A stretch of DNA of 40,122 nucleotides from Acidobacteriota bacterium (GTDB lineage: Bacteria; Acidobacteriota; Vicinamibacteria; Marinacidobacterales; Marinacidobacteraceae), in assembly GCA_022826195.1 (NCBI GenBank), contig JAJDVI010000045.1, positions 1 through 40,122 of the forward strand, given 5' to 3'. Shown here one piece after another: positions 1 to 8,742 of this stretch (its first letter is position 1; every line of letters begins with the position of its first letter). A model generated the notes under the pieces. That model did not search any database. It was not told the DNA's origin and saw only the letters and a program-made list of their open reading frames with translations. The position numbers and the translations under genes were made by a program.

Positions 1-145
1 CACCCGGTGCGGCTCGCGGTCCCGGACCCTGCCGCCCGGTGCCCTCGAGAGTGCGCGAACTTCCCGCCGTTGCCCTCTCGGACTCGGGACTGCCGGGCCG
101 TCAAAGAAGTGGCCCCAGATGTGACCTCCGTTTTTGGAGGACATG

Positions 146-151
146 TATAAT
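146..151 (+). promoter_or_regulatory. -10 box of a leaderless promoter
   Basis: A perfect TATAAT ends 8 nt before the ATG at 160, and no Shine-Dalgarno sequence fits in between. Transcription should therefore start at or next to the start codon. No good -35 is visible. A short inverted repeat (CCTCC, 6-nt loop, GGAGG; 125-140) lies just upstream. Confidence 0.6.
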
Positions 152-159
152 CGCCTTCA

Positions 160-1686
160 ATGACAACGACTTACGAGCGATCTGCGGCGGTCCTCCGGTC
201 GGCACGCGCTGGCCGCAGGCCAGCGCATGGCGCGCCGCTGTTTGCCCTTGTCGTTCTGGCTGCCCTCACCCTCACCGCGTGCGACTCCGATAACACCCTC
301 CCTGGCCGCTCCCGCCCGATCTTCGAGCACGACTGGCCAGCTCCGGGCGACGTCGTCGGCGGGCCTTCCACCTTCATCCCCCCCGATCCCGCCGAGGCCC
401 TCTTCGAGGCGTCCAGCGGCGTCCGGGCCTACATCGTGCCCGCCGGGGGTGACCCGCTGGTACGCATCACGGCGGCGCTGCCCCTCGGCCGGCTCCACGA
501 AGCTGACGGAGAGGCCGGCGCTTCCGCGCTCCTGACCCATCTCCTCACGACGCGCGGTCCCGCGGGAGCGGGAGACCCGCTTTCACTCCGCCTCGCCGAA
601 CTGGGCGGCTCGCTGACGGCCGTCCAAACCCTCGACGCCACCCACCTCTCCCTGAACGTGCTGCCGGAGGACTGGCGCGCGGGGCTGGAACTGCTGGTCG
701 AGATCATCCGCGATCCGGATCTGGACGCCCAGACGATCCGCAACTACCGGGCGGGACCCGGCTATGACATGCCGATGGCCGGGATCGTCGGCGCCGGCTA
801 CCGCCCCAAGGTCGAGCTGGAGCGCCTGCTCGGCGGCTACCCGCTGGCCCCGCCGGAGCCGGGAACCTCGGTCTCGCTGGCCGCGGTGCGGGCGCTGGCG
901 GCCCGGAGCCTGGCCGCTGACCGCGTGGTGTTCGGAATCGGGGGCGCGGTCTCCCGCGTCGAGGCGGAAGCGGCGCTGGAGTCGGCGACGGATGGCTGGG
1001 CCGCGGGCGGCGGGCCCGCGCCGGCGCCCGCCTTGGTCGAACCCGGCGAGCCGCCGAGCCGCTTCCACGCGGTGGACGTCCCCAGCCTCGAGGGCTGGAT
1101 CGCGATCGGCCGCGTGGTCGGCGCGGTTCCGGACGCGGATCGGGCCCCATTGGCCGTCCTCAGGTTCATCCTCGCCGAGCGCCTCAACATCGCCGCGCGC
1201 GAGAGGCGCGGCCTCGCCAACCGGGACGACTTCGAGGTCCCGGCGACCGCGTCGGGGACCGGGCTGCTCCTCGTGCGCACGGGCGGGCGTCCGGAGGCGG
1301 TGGGGCCCCTCGTCCGCTACAGCCTGGAGGAGATCGCGCGCATGCACGATCCGGCGGAGCCGGTGACGGGGGCCGAGGTCACGCGGGCGCAGGGCTGGCT
1401 GCTCGGGGCCGTGTGGCAGCGCTCGCTCGAACTCGCGTCCGATGCGAGCCTGACCTTCGCGGTCGAAGAGGTGCGCCGGGGAGGCGCGGACGACCTGATG
1501 GGCTGGCCCGAAGCCGTCCGGGCCGTGACGGCCGCGGACGTCAAACGCGTCGCCCGGGAGTACCTGGATCCGGCGGGCTTCACCACCGTGGTGGCGGGGC
1601 CGCTCGCGGAGATCCGGGCCGCGCGCCATCCGCGCTGGCCGGTGGCGCTCGACGATCTGGAGGCGGAGCTGTCGGGCGAGCAGTAG
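160..1686 (+). CDS. M16-family peptidase-like lipoprotein, catalytic motif lost
   Basis: Predicted periplasmic lipoprotein of 508 aa. A hydrophobic segment (about residues 27-40) ends in a lipobox with Cys41. The rest reads as a two-lobed M16 (pitrilysin/insulinase-like) peptidase. Where an active enzyme has HxxEH, this protein has ALLTH in GASALLTHLL, so the first metal His and the catalytic Glu are missing. Many bacteria make such inactive M16 subunits beside an active partner, with which they form a closed chamber. A partner upstream of the window is plausible but not seen. The start at 160 is supported by the -10 box at 146-151 (leaderless). Assignment to the M16 fold is fairly secure; the role is inferred. 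Confidence 0.75.
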   Translation: MTTTYERSAAVLRSARAGRRPAHGAPLFALVVLAALTLTACDSDNTLPGRSRPIFEHDWPAPGDVVGGPSTFIPPDPAEALFEASSGVRAYIVPAGGDPLVRITAALPLGRLHEADGEAGASALLTHLLTTRGPAGAGDPLSLRLAELGGSLTAVQTLDATHLSLNVLPEDWRAGLELLVEIIRDPDLDAQTIRNYRAGPGYDMPMAGIVGAGYRPKVELERLLGGYPLAPPEPGTSVSLAAVRALAARSLAADRVVFGIGGAVSRVEAEAALESATDGWAAGGGPAPAPALVEPGEPPSRFHAVDVPSLEGWIAIGRVVGAVPDADRAPLAVLRFILAERLNIAARERRGLANRDDFEVPATASGTGLLLVRTGGRPEAVGPLVRYSLEEIARMHDPAEPVTGAEVTRAQGWLLGAVWQRSLELASDASLTFAVEEVRRGGADDLMGWPEAVRAVTAADVKRVAREYLDPAGFTTVVAGPLAEIRAARHPRWPVALDDLEAELSGEQ

Positions 1687-1725
1687 GAGCCGTACGCACC
1701 GTGAGCGCAGGTGGAGTTGCGCCGT

Positions 1726-1776
1726 GCGCGGCGCGGAGCGCCGCGGTGCCGGTCTGGAGACCGGCGTTCCAGGCCG
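1726..1776 (+). repeat. REP-like two-hairpin element (copy a)
   Basis: This element has a GC-rich palindrome (GCGGCGCGGAGCGCCGC) followed by GCCGGTCTGGAGACCGGC and the tail GTTCCAGGCC. The same two-part structure recurs at 17.9, 26.0, 27.3-27.6 and 39.7-39.9 kb. Confidence 0.75.
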
Positions 1777-1838
1777 CGCGCCACCCGCGCTGGCCGGTGT
1801 CGCTGGAGGAGGTGGAGGCGGAGTCGGAGCGGGAGTAG
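1775..1838 (+). pseudogene. Duplicated 3' end of the M16-like gene
   Basis: This stretch repeats the last codons of the preceding gene (ARHPRWPV followed by an acidic tail and a TAG stop), but in a different frame context and after the REP element. The M16-like gene therefore has two alternative 3' ends separated by a REP. This is probably the scar of a REP insertion or a local duplication. It has no start of its own and is not a gene. Confidence 0.6.
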
Positions 1839-1904
1839 ATCCCGGTTCGCCGTCGCGGTGATTCCGCGCCGTGAGTGGGAACGTAAGGGGCTGGCGTCAG
1901 CGCC

Positions 1905-4352
1905 TCACGCTTCGTCCCCGGCCGGCATGCGGTACCCGACTCCGCGCTCCGTGAGGATGTAGGCCGGCGCGTTCGCGTCGTCGTGCAGTTTGTAGCGGAG
2001 CTTCCTGACAAACGCGCGGACGAGTTTCGGGTTGCCGTAGCGCCGTCCATTCCAGACCTGGCGCGCAAGGGCGCTGTGCGTCACGACCCGACCGGCGTTC
2101 GCCGACAGCACCCGCAGCAGCTCGTACTCGGTGGCGGTCAGAGCTAGCGGATTGCCGGCCAGGGTCACCCGCCGCAGGTCGTAGTCGATCTCCAGGTCTC
2201 CCAGCAGGAAGCGTCCAGGCTCCGCGTGCCGCCGGAGCGCTGCCCGGACCCTCGCCGTCAGCTCGATGCGCGAGAACGGTTTCACGATGTAGTCGGCGGC
2301 GCCGGACTCCAGAGCCCGGGCGATCGTTTCGTCCCGGCCGTACCCCGAGATGAAGATGACCGGCAGATCAGCCAAGGCGGGCACGCTTTCCATGAGCTTG
2401 ATCCCGTCGGTGCCGGGCAGCATGAGGTCCAGAAGCACCAGTTGCGGTTTTTCCGCGCTGATGAGGCGCGACAGGTCCCGGTGGTTTCCGGTGGCCAGCG
2501 TGGAATAGCCCGCGGTGGAGAGCGCATCGCGCACAGATCGCAGCGTCTGCGGGTCGTCGTCCACCACGAGGACACGCGGCTGTCGCGTCCTGCCCCCGAC
2601 GCTCCCCCGCCGCGCCCGTACCGAGTCGGCCTCCGTCGCTTCGACGGCCCCGGTTCCCGCCATCGGGACCGTGAACGTAAACCGGGCGCCCCTTCCCGGG
2701 CCGGCGCTCTTTGCCCAGATCCGGCCGCCGTGCGCCTCGACCAGACCTCTGCAGATGGCGAGCCCCAAACCACTGCGGACACCCTGCGCTCCGTCGCGGG
2801 TGCCCGAGTGCTTCTGGAACAGGTGGGCCAGTTGCTCCGGCGGAATGCCGGCGCCCAGGTCGCAGACGGAGATCGCGACATGAAGGCCGTCCGGTTCCGC
2901 GCTGACGCGAATCGGCGACGCTTCGGGCGAGTGTCTGGCGGCGTTCGACAACAGGTTGTTCAGGACCTGCACAATGCGCTGCGGGTCGGCCATGACGCGA
3001 GGCAGTTCCGGCGGAATGTCCATCACCACCGTGTGCCTACCGCCGCCGCTCACGTAGGTGTTCCGCGCTTGGTCCACCAGGGCCGCAATCTCGGAAGGCG
3101 CCGGCGAAACCGACAGCGTGCCTGCCTCGATGCGTCCCACATCGAGCAGGTCCTTGATGATTCCGGTGAGGTGATCGACCTGTTCGTCGATCAGGCGGAA
3201 GAACTGGAGCATTTCCGCCGCATCGAAGCCCCCGGAGACGCCGAGCACCGTCGTGGTCGAACCCTTGATGGACGTCAGCGGACTCCGCAGCTCGTGACTC
3301 ACCATCCCGAGAAACTCGGCCCGCATGCGCTCCAGCTCCTGCAGGGCCGCCAGGTCCTGCAACGTGACGACGACCGAAGCAATGGCGCCGTCATGGGCGG
3401 TGATCGGCGTCACGTTGCAGAGCAGCGTGACCTTGCGGCCGTCGGCAGTCGACAGGACGATCTCCTCCGCGCGCACCGTCCTTGCGCGAGCCAGCTCCGT
3501 GCTCAGGGGAAACCGGTCAAAGGCGATTTCCCTCCCATCGGCGAGCCGGCACGTCAGTAGCCGGGGCACGTCCTCCAGGGGACAGTCCGGCGAGCCCAAC
3601 TGCTCCACGACCCGTTTCGCCTCGCGATTGAGCGAAAGCACCCCGCCGGTGTTCGCGTCGAAGACCACGACTCCCACCGGAGAGGTATCCACGACCGCCT
3701 CGAGGTCGGCGCGGGCCCGCTGTTCGTCCTGGTACGTGCGGGCGTTGGCGATCGCCGTCGCCGCCTGGGAGGCGAACAGGACGAGAATCTCTTCGTCCTC
3801 ATTCGTGAACTCCTGTCCGCCTTCCTTTTCCGCGAGGAAGAAGTGGCCGACGTGCACGCCGCGGTGGCGCATCGGGGTGCCCTGCAACGTGTTGGACGGC
3901 AGCCTTTCCGGGGAAAAGCCCAAGGGCCGCACGAAGGCGGGTACGTCCGCGATCCGGAAGGGTTCGGACAGACCGCGCAAATGCTCGAACAGGCGCGGCC
4001 CGTCAGGCCATTCCACCAGCCGCCGGCGCCCGTCGTCCGTCAAGCCGGAAGTGACGAAGTCCCGAAGCGCTCCCGTCTCGTCGATGGTGGCGATGACGCC
4101 GTAGCGGGCGCCGGTCAGTTCGCGAGCGCTTTCCACGGTCTCGCGCAGGACCGTGTCGAGATCGAGACTCGCGCTGATGCGCAGGCTTGCCGAACTGAGC
4201 TTGGAGAGATGCCGGCGCAACCTCTCGACCTCGCGCAGCGGTGCGTCGCCGCTCTTCACTCGGTCTTCCGTCAGGCGATTCCGATCTGGGTCGCCGTGGC
4301 TGGCACGGAATCGATTCTTCGATTCTGTTCTCGACCCGAAGCCTTGTGACAT
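1905..4352 (-). CDS. Single-chain sensor kinase-response regulator with winged-helix output
   Basis: An 815-aa cytoplasmic signalling protein that carries a whole two-component system in one chain. In order: a short coiled N-terminus, a GAF domain (about 60-205), a PAS-like domain (about 215-335), HisKA with phospho-acceptor His353 (MVSHELRSPL), HATPase_c (N box NNLLSNAARH near 465-474, later G boxes), a receiver domain (591-708) with Asp642 and Lys691, and an OmpR/PhoB-type winged helix (715-812). No membrane segment is seen, so the ligand is likely sensed in the cytosol by GAF/PAS. Most hybrid kinases stop at the receiver; a fused DNA-binding domain allows direct transcriptional output. It is transcribed divergently from the lipoprotein gene at 4797, and the repeats between them are its best candidate binding sites. 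The exact start is uncertain, since an AT-rich TAAATT lies only 3 nt before the ATG. Confidence 0.9.
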   Translation of the reverse strand: MSQGFGSRTESKNRFRASHGDPDRNRLTEDRVKSGDAPLREVERLRRHLSKLSSASLRISASLDLDTVLRETVESARELTGARYGVIATIDETGALRDFVTSGLTDDGRRRLVEWPDGPRLFEHLRGLSEPFRIADVPAFVRPLGFSPERLPSNTLQGTPMRHRGVHVGHFFLAEKEGGQEFTNEDEEILVLFASQAATAIANARTYQDEQRARADLEAVVDTSPVGVVVFDANTGGVLSLNREAKRVVEQLGSPDCPLEDVPRLLTCRLADGREIAFDRFPLSTELARARTVRAEEIVLSTADGRKVTLLCNVTPITAHDGAIASVVVTLQDLAALQELERMRAEFLGMVSHELRSPLTSIKGSTTTVLGVSGGFDAAEMLQFFRLIDEQVDHLTGIIKDLLDVGRIEAGTLSVSPAPSEIAALVDQARNTYVSGGGRHTVVMDIPPELPRVMADPQRIVQVLNNLLSNAARHSPEASPIRVSAEPDGLHVAISVCDLGAGIPPEQLAHLFQKHSGTRDGAQGVRSGLGLAICRGLVEAHGGRIWAKSAGPGRGARFTFTVPMAGTGAVEATEADSVRARRGSVGGRTRQPRVLVVDDDPQTLRSVRDALSTAGYSTLATGNHRDLSRLISAEKPQLVLLDLMLPGTDGIKLMESVPALADLPVIFISGYGRDETIARALESGAADYIVKPFSRIELTARVRAALRRHAEPGRFLLGDLEIDYDLRRVTLAGNPLALTATEYELLRVLSANAGRVVTHSALARQVWNGRRYGNPKLVRAFVRKLRYKLHDDANAPAYILTERGVGYRMPAGDEA

Positions 4353-4379
4353 GTCAATTTACGGCGCCAAGTCGGACTG

Positions 4380-4740
4380 TATTCACGCAATCGTGACGAA
4401 TGCAATTCCCTTCTGTGTCGCGTTTTTCACAGAGCGTGCGGGAGAAAACCGTACCCAGACCGTTTTTGTCACTCTTCGGGAGGGTGTGCGGACCGTTCCA
4501 TACATGGATCGACTCGCAGAACGCCGACTCATGGTTGCATGATCACGAAAGAGTGATGAAATCGGATCCTTCTGTGATCCGTTTTCACGGAAGACTGTGT
4601 GAAAGTCATCACAACGCGGTGACTCGCGGCGCGAAGGCTGAACGAACCTGCCGGTCACGGCGCCAGGCCGGACTGAACATTCACGCAACAGTGACGACTG
4701 TGGGTCCTTCTGCAACGTGTTCTTCACAGGAATTGCGCGA
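4380..4740. promoter_or_regulatory. Three degenerate 60-bp direct repeats with TCAC-N6-GTGA palindromes
   Basis: The intergenic region between the divergent kinase-regulator and lipoprotein genes holds three related units starting at 4383, 4543 and 4681. Each has TCAC-N6-GTGA, then TTCTG at offset 27-28, then a second TCAC at offset 42-44. A fourth TCAC-N6-GTGA lies at 4609-4622, and GTGATCAC at 4743-4750. The local base composition is clearly more AT-rich than the flanks. This is a likely operator array, with the divergent winged-helix regulator as the obvious candidate binder (inference). Confidence 0.6.
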
Positions 4741-4796
4741 GAGTGATCACGCTGCGGAACCGCACGAGATCCGGGTCCGCAGTGGGAGAGCCCACG

Positions 4797-5945
4797 ATGA
4801 AAGGACGCATTGCCCTCTCGGTTCGCCGTCCCGAGGTTCGTACGGGGGCGATGGCGCCGCGCGCCCTCGCGGCGCTCGCCGCGGTGGTCCTCGCGTCCTG
4901 CGGGGACGGGGGCGGAACCACCACCACCCCGGCGCCCGGCGCGCCGGCTCCGCCGCCACCGCCTTCGCCGCTCGCCTGGGCCGAGTTGCCCGAGGCAATC
5001 ACGGTCGGGAGGTGGACTGCGGAGACCTTTGTCGCCCGTCTCTCGGAGGCGGTCGCGGGCGCGACCTACGAGGTCACGTCGAGCGGCGCCGCCGCGACCG
5101 TCGAGGGCGAGAGCCCGGAGCCCGGCGTCTTCGAGGGAACCGTCACCGGCGTCGAGGCCGGGGAAGTGACTCTCACCCTTACGGCGTCCCATCCCCGCTT
5201 CGAAACCGCCACCGGCGAGATAGGGATCATCGTGGAGGACCAGCTTGCCGGCTTCGACCCCGAGCTGTTCGAGCTCGAGTTCTGGCGGGAGATGGTGTTC
5301 GATGCGTTCATCTGCCCGACCGGGAGCAGCAGCCCCGGGTGCGGGTCGCACAGGGGCCTGTCCGTCGAGGAGCGGACGGTCCAGGTGTACCCCGGGCGGC
5401 CGGACTTCGTGATCTACACCCCGGTCGTCTTCGAAGACGAGCGCCGGTTTCGGGGCAGCGCGTTCAGCGAGAGCCAGATCGAGGAAATCGAGGACGCCAT
5501 CCGGGACGCGTGGGAGCAACTCACCGGACTCCCCTTCACGCAGACGATCCGCGTCAGCGCCACCCCCGCGGAACAAGAGGGATGGATCGACGTGTGGGCT
5601 GTCAGCGAAGACCGAGGGTTTTGCAGTGGCCTCCTATCCGATGTTGGCGCGCCACTGGGAACTGCGCTCCTCCACGCTGAGAGGATGGCAGAAGGGGGTT
5701 GCCCGCCCCGGAACGTGATCCTGTTCGTATTGGGGAGCGCGCTCGGTTTTTACCCGGTAGAAGCCGCGGACCACGCGCTGTCCTACTCAGTGGACGCGCT
5801 CGACTTCTCCGAGATGGAGCGGTACCACGCGCGACTGGCGTTCGCGCTCGGCCGCGGCGCGCCCTACACCGACGACCCGCTCGCCGTTTTGGAAGGGAGA
5901 GCCCGGCAGGGGCCCGCTCCCTCAACGAGGAGAACGCACAGGTGA
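4797..5945 (+). CDS. Lipoprotein with degenerate metalloprotease-like C-terminus
   Basis: A 382-aa predicted lipoprotein. The start at 4797 is chosen because GGGAGAG lies 6 nt upstream; the leader ends in a lipobox with Cys35, followed by a Gly/Thr/Pro-rich linker. The middle looks like a beta-sandwich (Ig-like) domain. The C-terminal third resembles secreted zinc metalloproteases of the HELGHALGF type. Here the site reads FVLGSALGFY (residues 310-319), so both His and the Glu are replaced. The downstream stretch ERYHARLAFALGRGAPY resembles the usual region after the active site in such proteins. It is probably a non-catalytic relative with a binding or structural role. Its TGA stop overlaps the next gene's GTG start, so the two are likely translationally coupled. 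Confidence 0.65.
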   Translation: MKGRIALSVRRPEVRTGAMAPRALAALAAVVLASCGDGGGTTTTPAPGAPAPPPPPSPLAWAELPEAITVGRWTAETFVARLSEAVAGATYEVTSSGAAATVEGESPEPGVFEGTVTGVEAGEVTLTLTASHPRFETATGEIGIIVEDQLAGFDPELFELEFWREMVFDAFICPTGSSSPGCGSHRGLSVEERTVQVYPGRPDFVIYTPVVFEDERRFRGSAFSESQIEEIEDAIRDAWEQLTGLPFTQTIRVSATPAEQEGWIDVWAVSEDRGFCSGLLSDVGAPLGTALLHAERMAEGGCPPRNVILFVLGSALGFYPVEAADHALSYSVDALDFSEMERYHARLAFALGRGAPYTDDPLAVLEGRARQGPAPSTRRTHR

Positions 5946-7069
5946 AGACACTCCTCATCACCCTCGCCACGGTGCTGACGCTCGGCTGCGGCGCGGGGAC
6001 CGACGGCCAGCCCGCTGCGCCGCCCACCACGCCGGCGCGTCCCTTGGCGCCGCTGCCCCTGCCGGAACCCGAGCCGATGAACCCGGCCGAGGCCGGCAAG
6101 GTCGCGCCGGGAGCGCTGGTGGTTGACGGACTGCCGCCCGGCACGCCTTACGAGTGGACTACCGACGAGCACTCCGGGTGGGTCTTCCCGGCGTCGGGGC
6201 GGACGGCCGCCGACGGCTGGACCGTGGCGACGTGGATTCCGGGCTTCCCCGGCCCCGGGAGGCTGGTCCTGGCGCTGCTCGAACCCGGGGGAGGCCGGAG
6301 CATCGAGTTCGACACGGTGAGCGTTGCCCCTCCGCGTCCACCGTGGTCCGCGGCCAGCGTCAGCTACAAGACTGTTGAAGCGACCGGATTCTCCATCGAC
6401 ATGACTCCCCTGGCGGAGCCGGAGGGCACCTTCTACGCCGCAATCAACGTCGGGTCGTTCGTGGGATATGCGGGACTCCAGCGCGGCGGCACCCTCGCCG
6501 ACCGGCAGATGCTGTTCTCGTTCTGGGACGCGCCCGAAAGCGAGGCGGCGGTGGTCGAGATGGGCGAGGGAACGGACTGTCTCCGCTTCGATCACGAACA
6601 AAGCGGGGTGAAGTGCGAGCTGGAATACCCGTGGTCGGCGGGGCAGACCTATCGCTTCGAGCTGACCCGGGAGACGGAGGGACGCGCCAACCTGTTCACC
6701 CTGCGGGTGACGGACCTCGATGCCGGCGGCGACGGGCGGTTCATCGCAACGCTTCGAACGTTTCGGGGACACTTCATCGACTACTTCACTTCCTTCGTGG
6801 AGGATTTCGCCCGCGACCAGCCGACGTGCCTCGACCAGCCGCTCCGGCGCGCCGCGTTCCGCCGGGCGCGGGTGCGCGATGTCGGCAGGCGCTGGAGCCC
6901 GGTGAGGGACGGCGAGCTGTTTTTGTCATTGGAGGACGCCGCGAATCCCGGAACTCCGGCGTGCGCCAACGCCGACGTGCGGGAACACGCCGCCGGCGCG
7001 GAACTCGTCATCGGGGGTACCGCGGTACGGGACCCGAACGCTTCACTGCGGTTTCGGGTGCCGGAATAG
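5942..7069 (+). CDS. Hypothetical lipoprotein, copy 1 of a tandem pair
   Basis: A 375-aa protein starting with GTG in a GTGA overlap with the preceding stop. The leader ends in LTLGC, a lipobox, followed by a Pro-rich linker. The body is rich in beta-strand and has the segment GYAGLQRGG...LFSFWD (about residues 178-196), which recalls DUF3472-type domains; I hold that only weakly. Two Cys flank a FDHE segment. The gene at 7536-8663 is a close paralogue of equal length with very similar sequence throughout, so the two arose by recent tandem duplication together with the upstream metalloprotease-like gene. Function unknown. Confidence 0.7.
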   Translation: MKTLLITLATVLTLGCGAGTDGQPAAPPTTPARPLAPLPLPEPEPMNPAEAGKVAPGALVVDGLPPGTPYEWTTDEHSGWVFPASGRTAADGWTVATWIPGFPGPGRLVLALLEPGGGRSIEFDTVSVAPPRPPWSAASVSYKTVEATGFSIDMTPLAEPEGTFYAAINVGSFVGYAGLQRGGTLADRQMLFSFWDAPESEAAVVEMGEGTDCLRFDHEQSGVKCELEYPWSAGQTYRFELTRETEGRANLFTLRVTDLDAGGDGRFIATLRTFRGHFIDYFTSFVEDFARDQPTCLDQPLRRAAFRRARVRDVGRRWSPVRDGELFLSLEDAANPGTPACANADVREHAAGAELVIGGTAVRDPNASLRFRVPE

Positions 7070-7174
7070 CGAGGTGTGCCAAGAGGCGACCGACCCCGCC
7101 GGCCATCACCGCCCGGTAGCCGCTCCGTTCGCCGGTCCAGTGATCCGTCCCGTCCTCGGACCGCGCCGATGCGG

Positions 7175-7506
7175 CGGGTGGGCTGTCAACGACAACATAT
7201 CCGAGGGGCATTGCGGCGGCCTCATATCCATTCCTAGGCGCGCCGCAAGGAACTGTGCTCTTCGACGCCGAGGCGATGGAACACGAAAGGTGCCCAGCGC
7301 GGAGCGTGTTGCTTACCTTGCTGGGGAACACGCTCGGCTTCTACCAGGTAGAAGCGAGCCCGGACCACGCGATGGCCTACTTGCTGGAAGTGGAGGATTT
7401 CTCCGAGACGGAGCGGTACCACGCCCGGCTGGCGCTCGCGCTCGGCCGCGGTGCCCCCTACACCGACGACCCGCGCGCCGTTCTGCAAGCGAGAGCGAAC
7501 CGCTGA
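7175..7506 (+). pseudogene. Frameshifted 3' fragment of the metalloprotease-like lipoprotein gene
   Basis: This is the second copy of the 3' part of the 4797-5945 gene. In one frame (about 7175-7235) it reads WAVNDNISEGHCGGLIS, matching WAVSEDRGFCSGLLS of copy 1. After an inserted base near 7231-7240 the match continues in another frame to the stop at 7506 (LLGNTLGFYQVEASPDHA, then ERYHARLALALGRGAPY). The 5' two thirds are absent. A GTG at 7255 could in principle start an 83-aa peptide, but the homology crossing the frame break points to a pseudogene. The HExxH position is again lost (TLLGN). Confidence 0.75.
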
Positions 7507-7535
7507 TCTTCCCCCCGCATGCCGGTCTTCCCGCG

Positions 7536-8663
7536 ATGACCCTCGTGCGCGCCGCCCTCGCCCTCCTCGTACTGGCCGGCTGCGGCGCGGGGACCGACGG
7601 CCAGCCCGCTGCGCCGCCCACCACGCCGGCGCGTCCCTTGGCGCCGCTGCCCCTGCCGGAACCCGAGCCGATGACCCCGGCCGAGGCCGGCAAGGTCGCG
7701 CCGGGAGCGCTGGTGGTTGACGGACTGCCGCCCGGCACGCCTTACGAGTGGACTACCGACGAGCACTCGGGGTGGGTCTTCCCGCTGTCGGGGCGGACGG
7801 CCGCCGGCGGCCGAACCGCGGCGACGTGGATCCCGGGCTTCCCGGGCGCCGGGAAGCTGGTCCTGGCGCTGTTCGAACCCGGGGGAAGCCGGAGCATCGA
7901 ATTCGACACGTTGAGCGTTGCCCCCCCGCGTCCGCCGTGGTCCGCGGCCAGCGTCCTCTACGACACGGTTGAAGCGACCGGATTCTCCATCGACATGACT
8001 CCCCTGGCGGAGCCGCAGGGCACCTTCTACGTGGCAATCAACATCGGGTCGTATGTGGGATATGCGGGGCTCCAGCGCGGCGGCACACTCGCCGACCGGC
8101 AGATGCAGTTCTCATTCTGGGACGGGCCGGGGGGCGAGGCGACGGTGGTCGAAATGGGTGACGGAACGGACTGTCTCCGCTTCGATCACGAACGTAGCGG
8201 GATGCAGTGCGAGTTGGAATACCCGTGGTCGGCGGGGCAGACCTATCGCTTCGAGCTGACCCGGGAGACGGAGGGGCGCGCCAACCTGTTCACCCTGCGG
8301 GTGACGGACCTCGATTCCGGCGGCGACGGGCGGTTCATCGCAACGCTTCGAACCTTCACGGGACACTTCATCGACTACTTCACTTCCTTCGTGGAGGATT
8401 TTGCCCGCGACCAGCCGACGTGCCTCGACCAGCCGCTCCGGCGCGCCGCGTTCCGCCGGGCGCGGGTGCGCGATGTCGGCATGCGCTGGATTCCGGTGAG
8501 GGACGGAGAGCTGCTCCCGTCATCGGAGGACGCCGCGAACCCCGGAACTTCGGGGTGCGCAAACGTCGACGTGCGGGAACACGCGGCCGGAGCGGAACTC
8601 GTCATCGGCGGTACCGCGATACGGGATCCGAACGCTCCACCGCGGTTCCGGGTGCCCGAATAG
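7536..8663 (+). CDS. Hypothetical lipoprotein, copy 2 of a tandem pair
   Basis: A 375-aa paralogue of the 5942-7069 product with the same length and near-identical sequence from the GCGAGTDGQP segment onward. The signal peptides differ (MTLVRAALALLVLAGC here), with Cys16 as the lipid anchor. Differences between the copies are mostly conservative substitutions, which suggests both are under selection. It starts 29 nt after the end of the frameshifted fragment, so it cannot use the stop-start coupling of copy 1. Role unknown; outer-membrane or periplasmic location inferred. Confidence 0.7.
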   Translation: MTLVRAALALLVLAGCGAGTDGQPAAPPTTPARPLAPLPLPEPEPMTPAEAGKVAPGALVVDGLPPGTPYEWTTDEHSGWVFPLSGRTAAGGRTAATWIPGFPGAGKLVLALFEPGGSRSIEFDTLSVAPPRPPWSAASVLYDTVEATGFSIDMTPLAEPQGTFYVAINIGSYVGYAGLQRGGTLADRQMQFSFWDGPGGEATVVEMGDGTDCLRFDHERSGMQCELEYPWSAGQTYRFELTRETEGRANLFTLRVTDLDSGGDGRFIATLRTFTGHFIDYFTSFVEDFARDQPTCLDQPLRRAAFRRARVRDVGMRWIPVRDGELLPSSEDAANPGTSGCANVDVREHAAGAELVIGGTAIRDPNAPPRFRVPE

Positions 8664-8742
8664 CGGGAAAGGCGACCGGCGACGGACAACCCGACACCGC
8701 GACCGGCGACGAGGACGAACAGCGCCGGACCGGGCTGAACGG

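Noticed and set aside
2226..3560. 444-codon plus-strand open frame opposite the kinase
   Set aside because: Antisense to the kinase and receiver domains, no recognisable fold.
7074..7535. N-terminal extension of the second lipoprotein
   Set aside because: The lipobox leader starts at 7536; the upstream in-frame codons include part of the frameshifted metalloprotease-like fragment.
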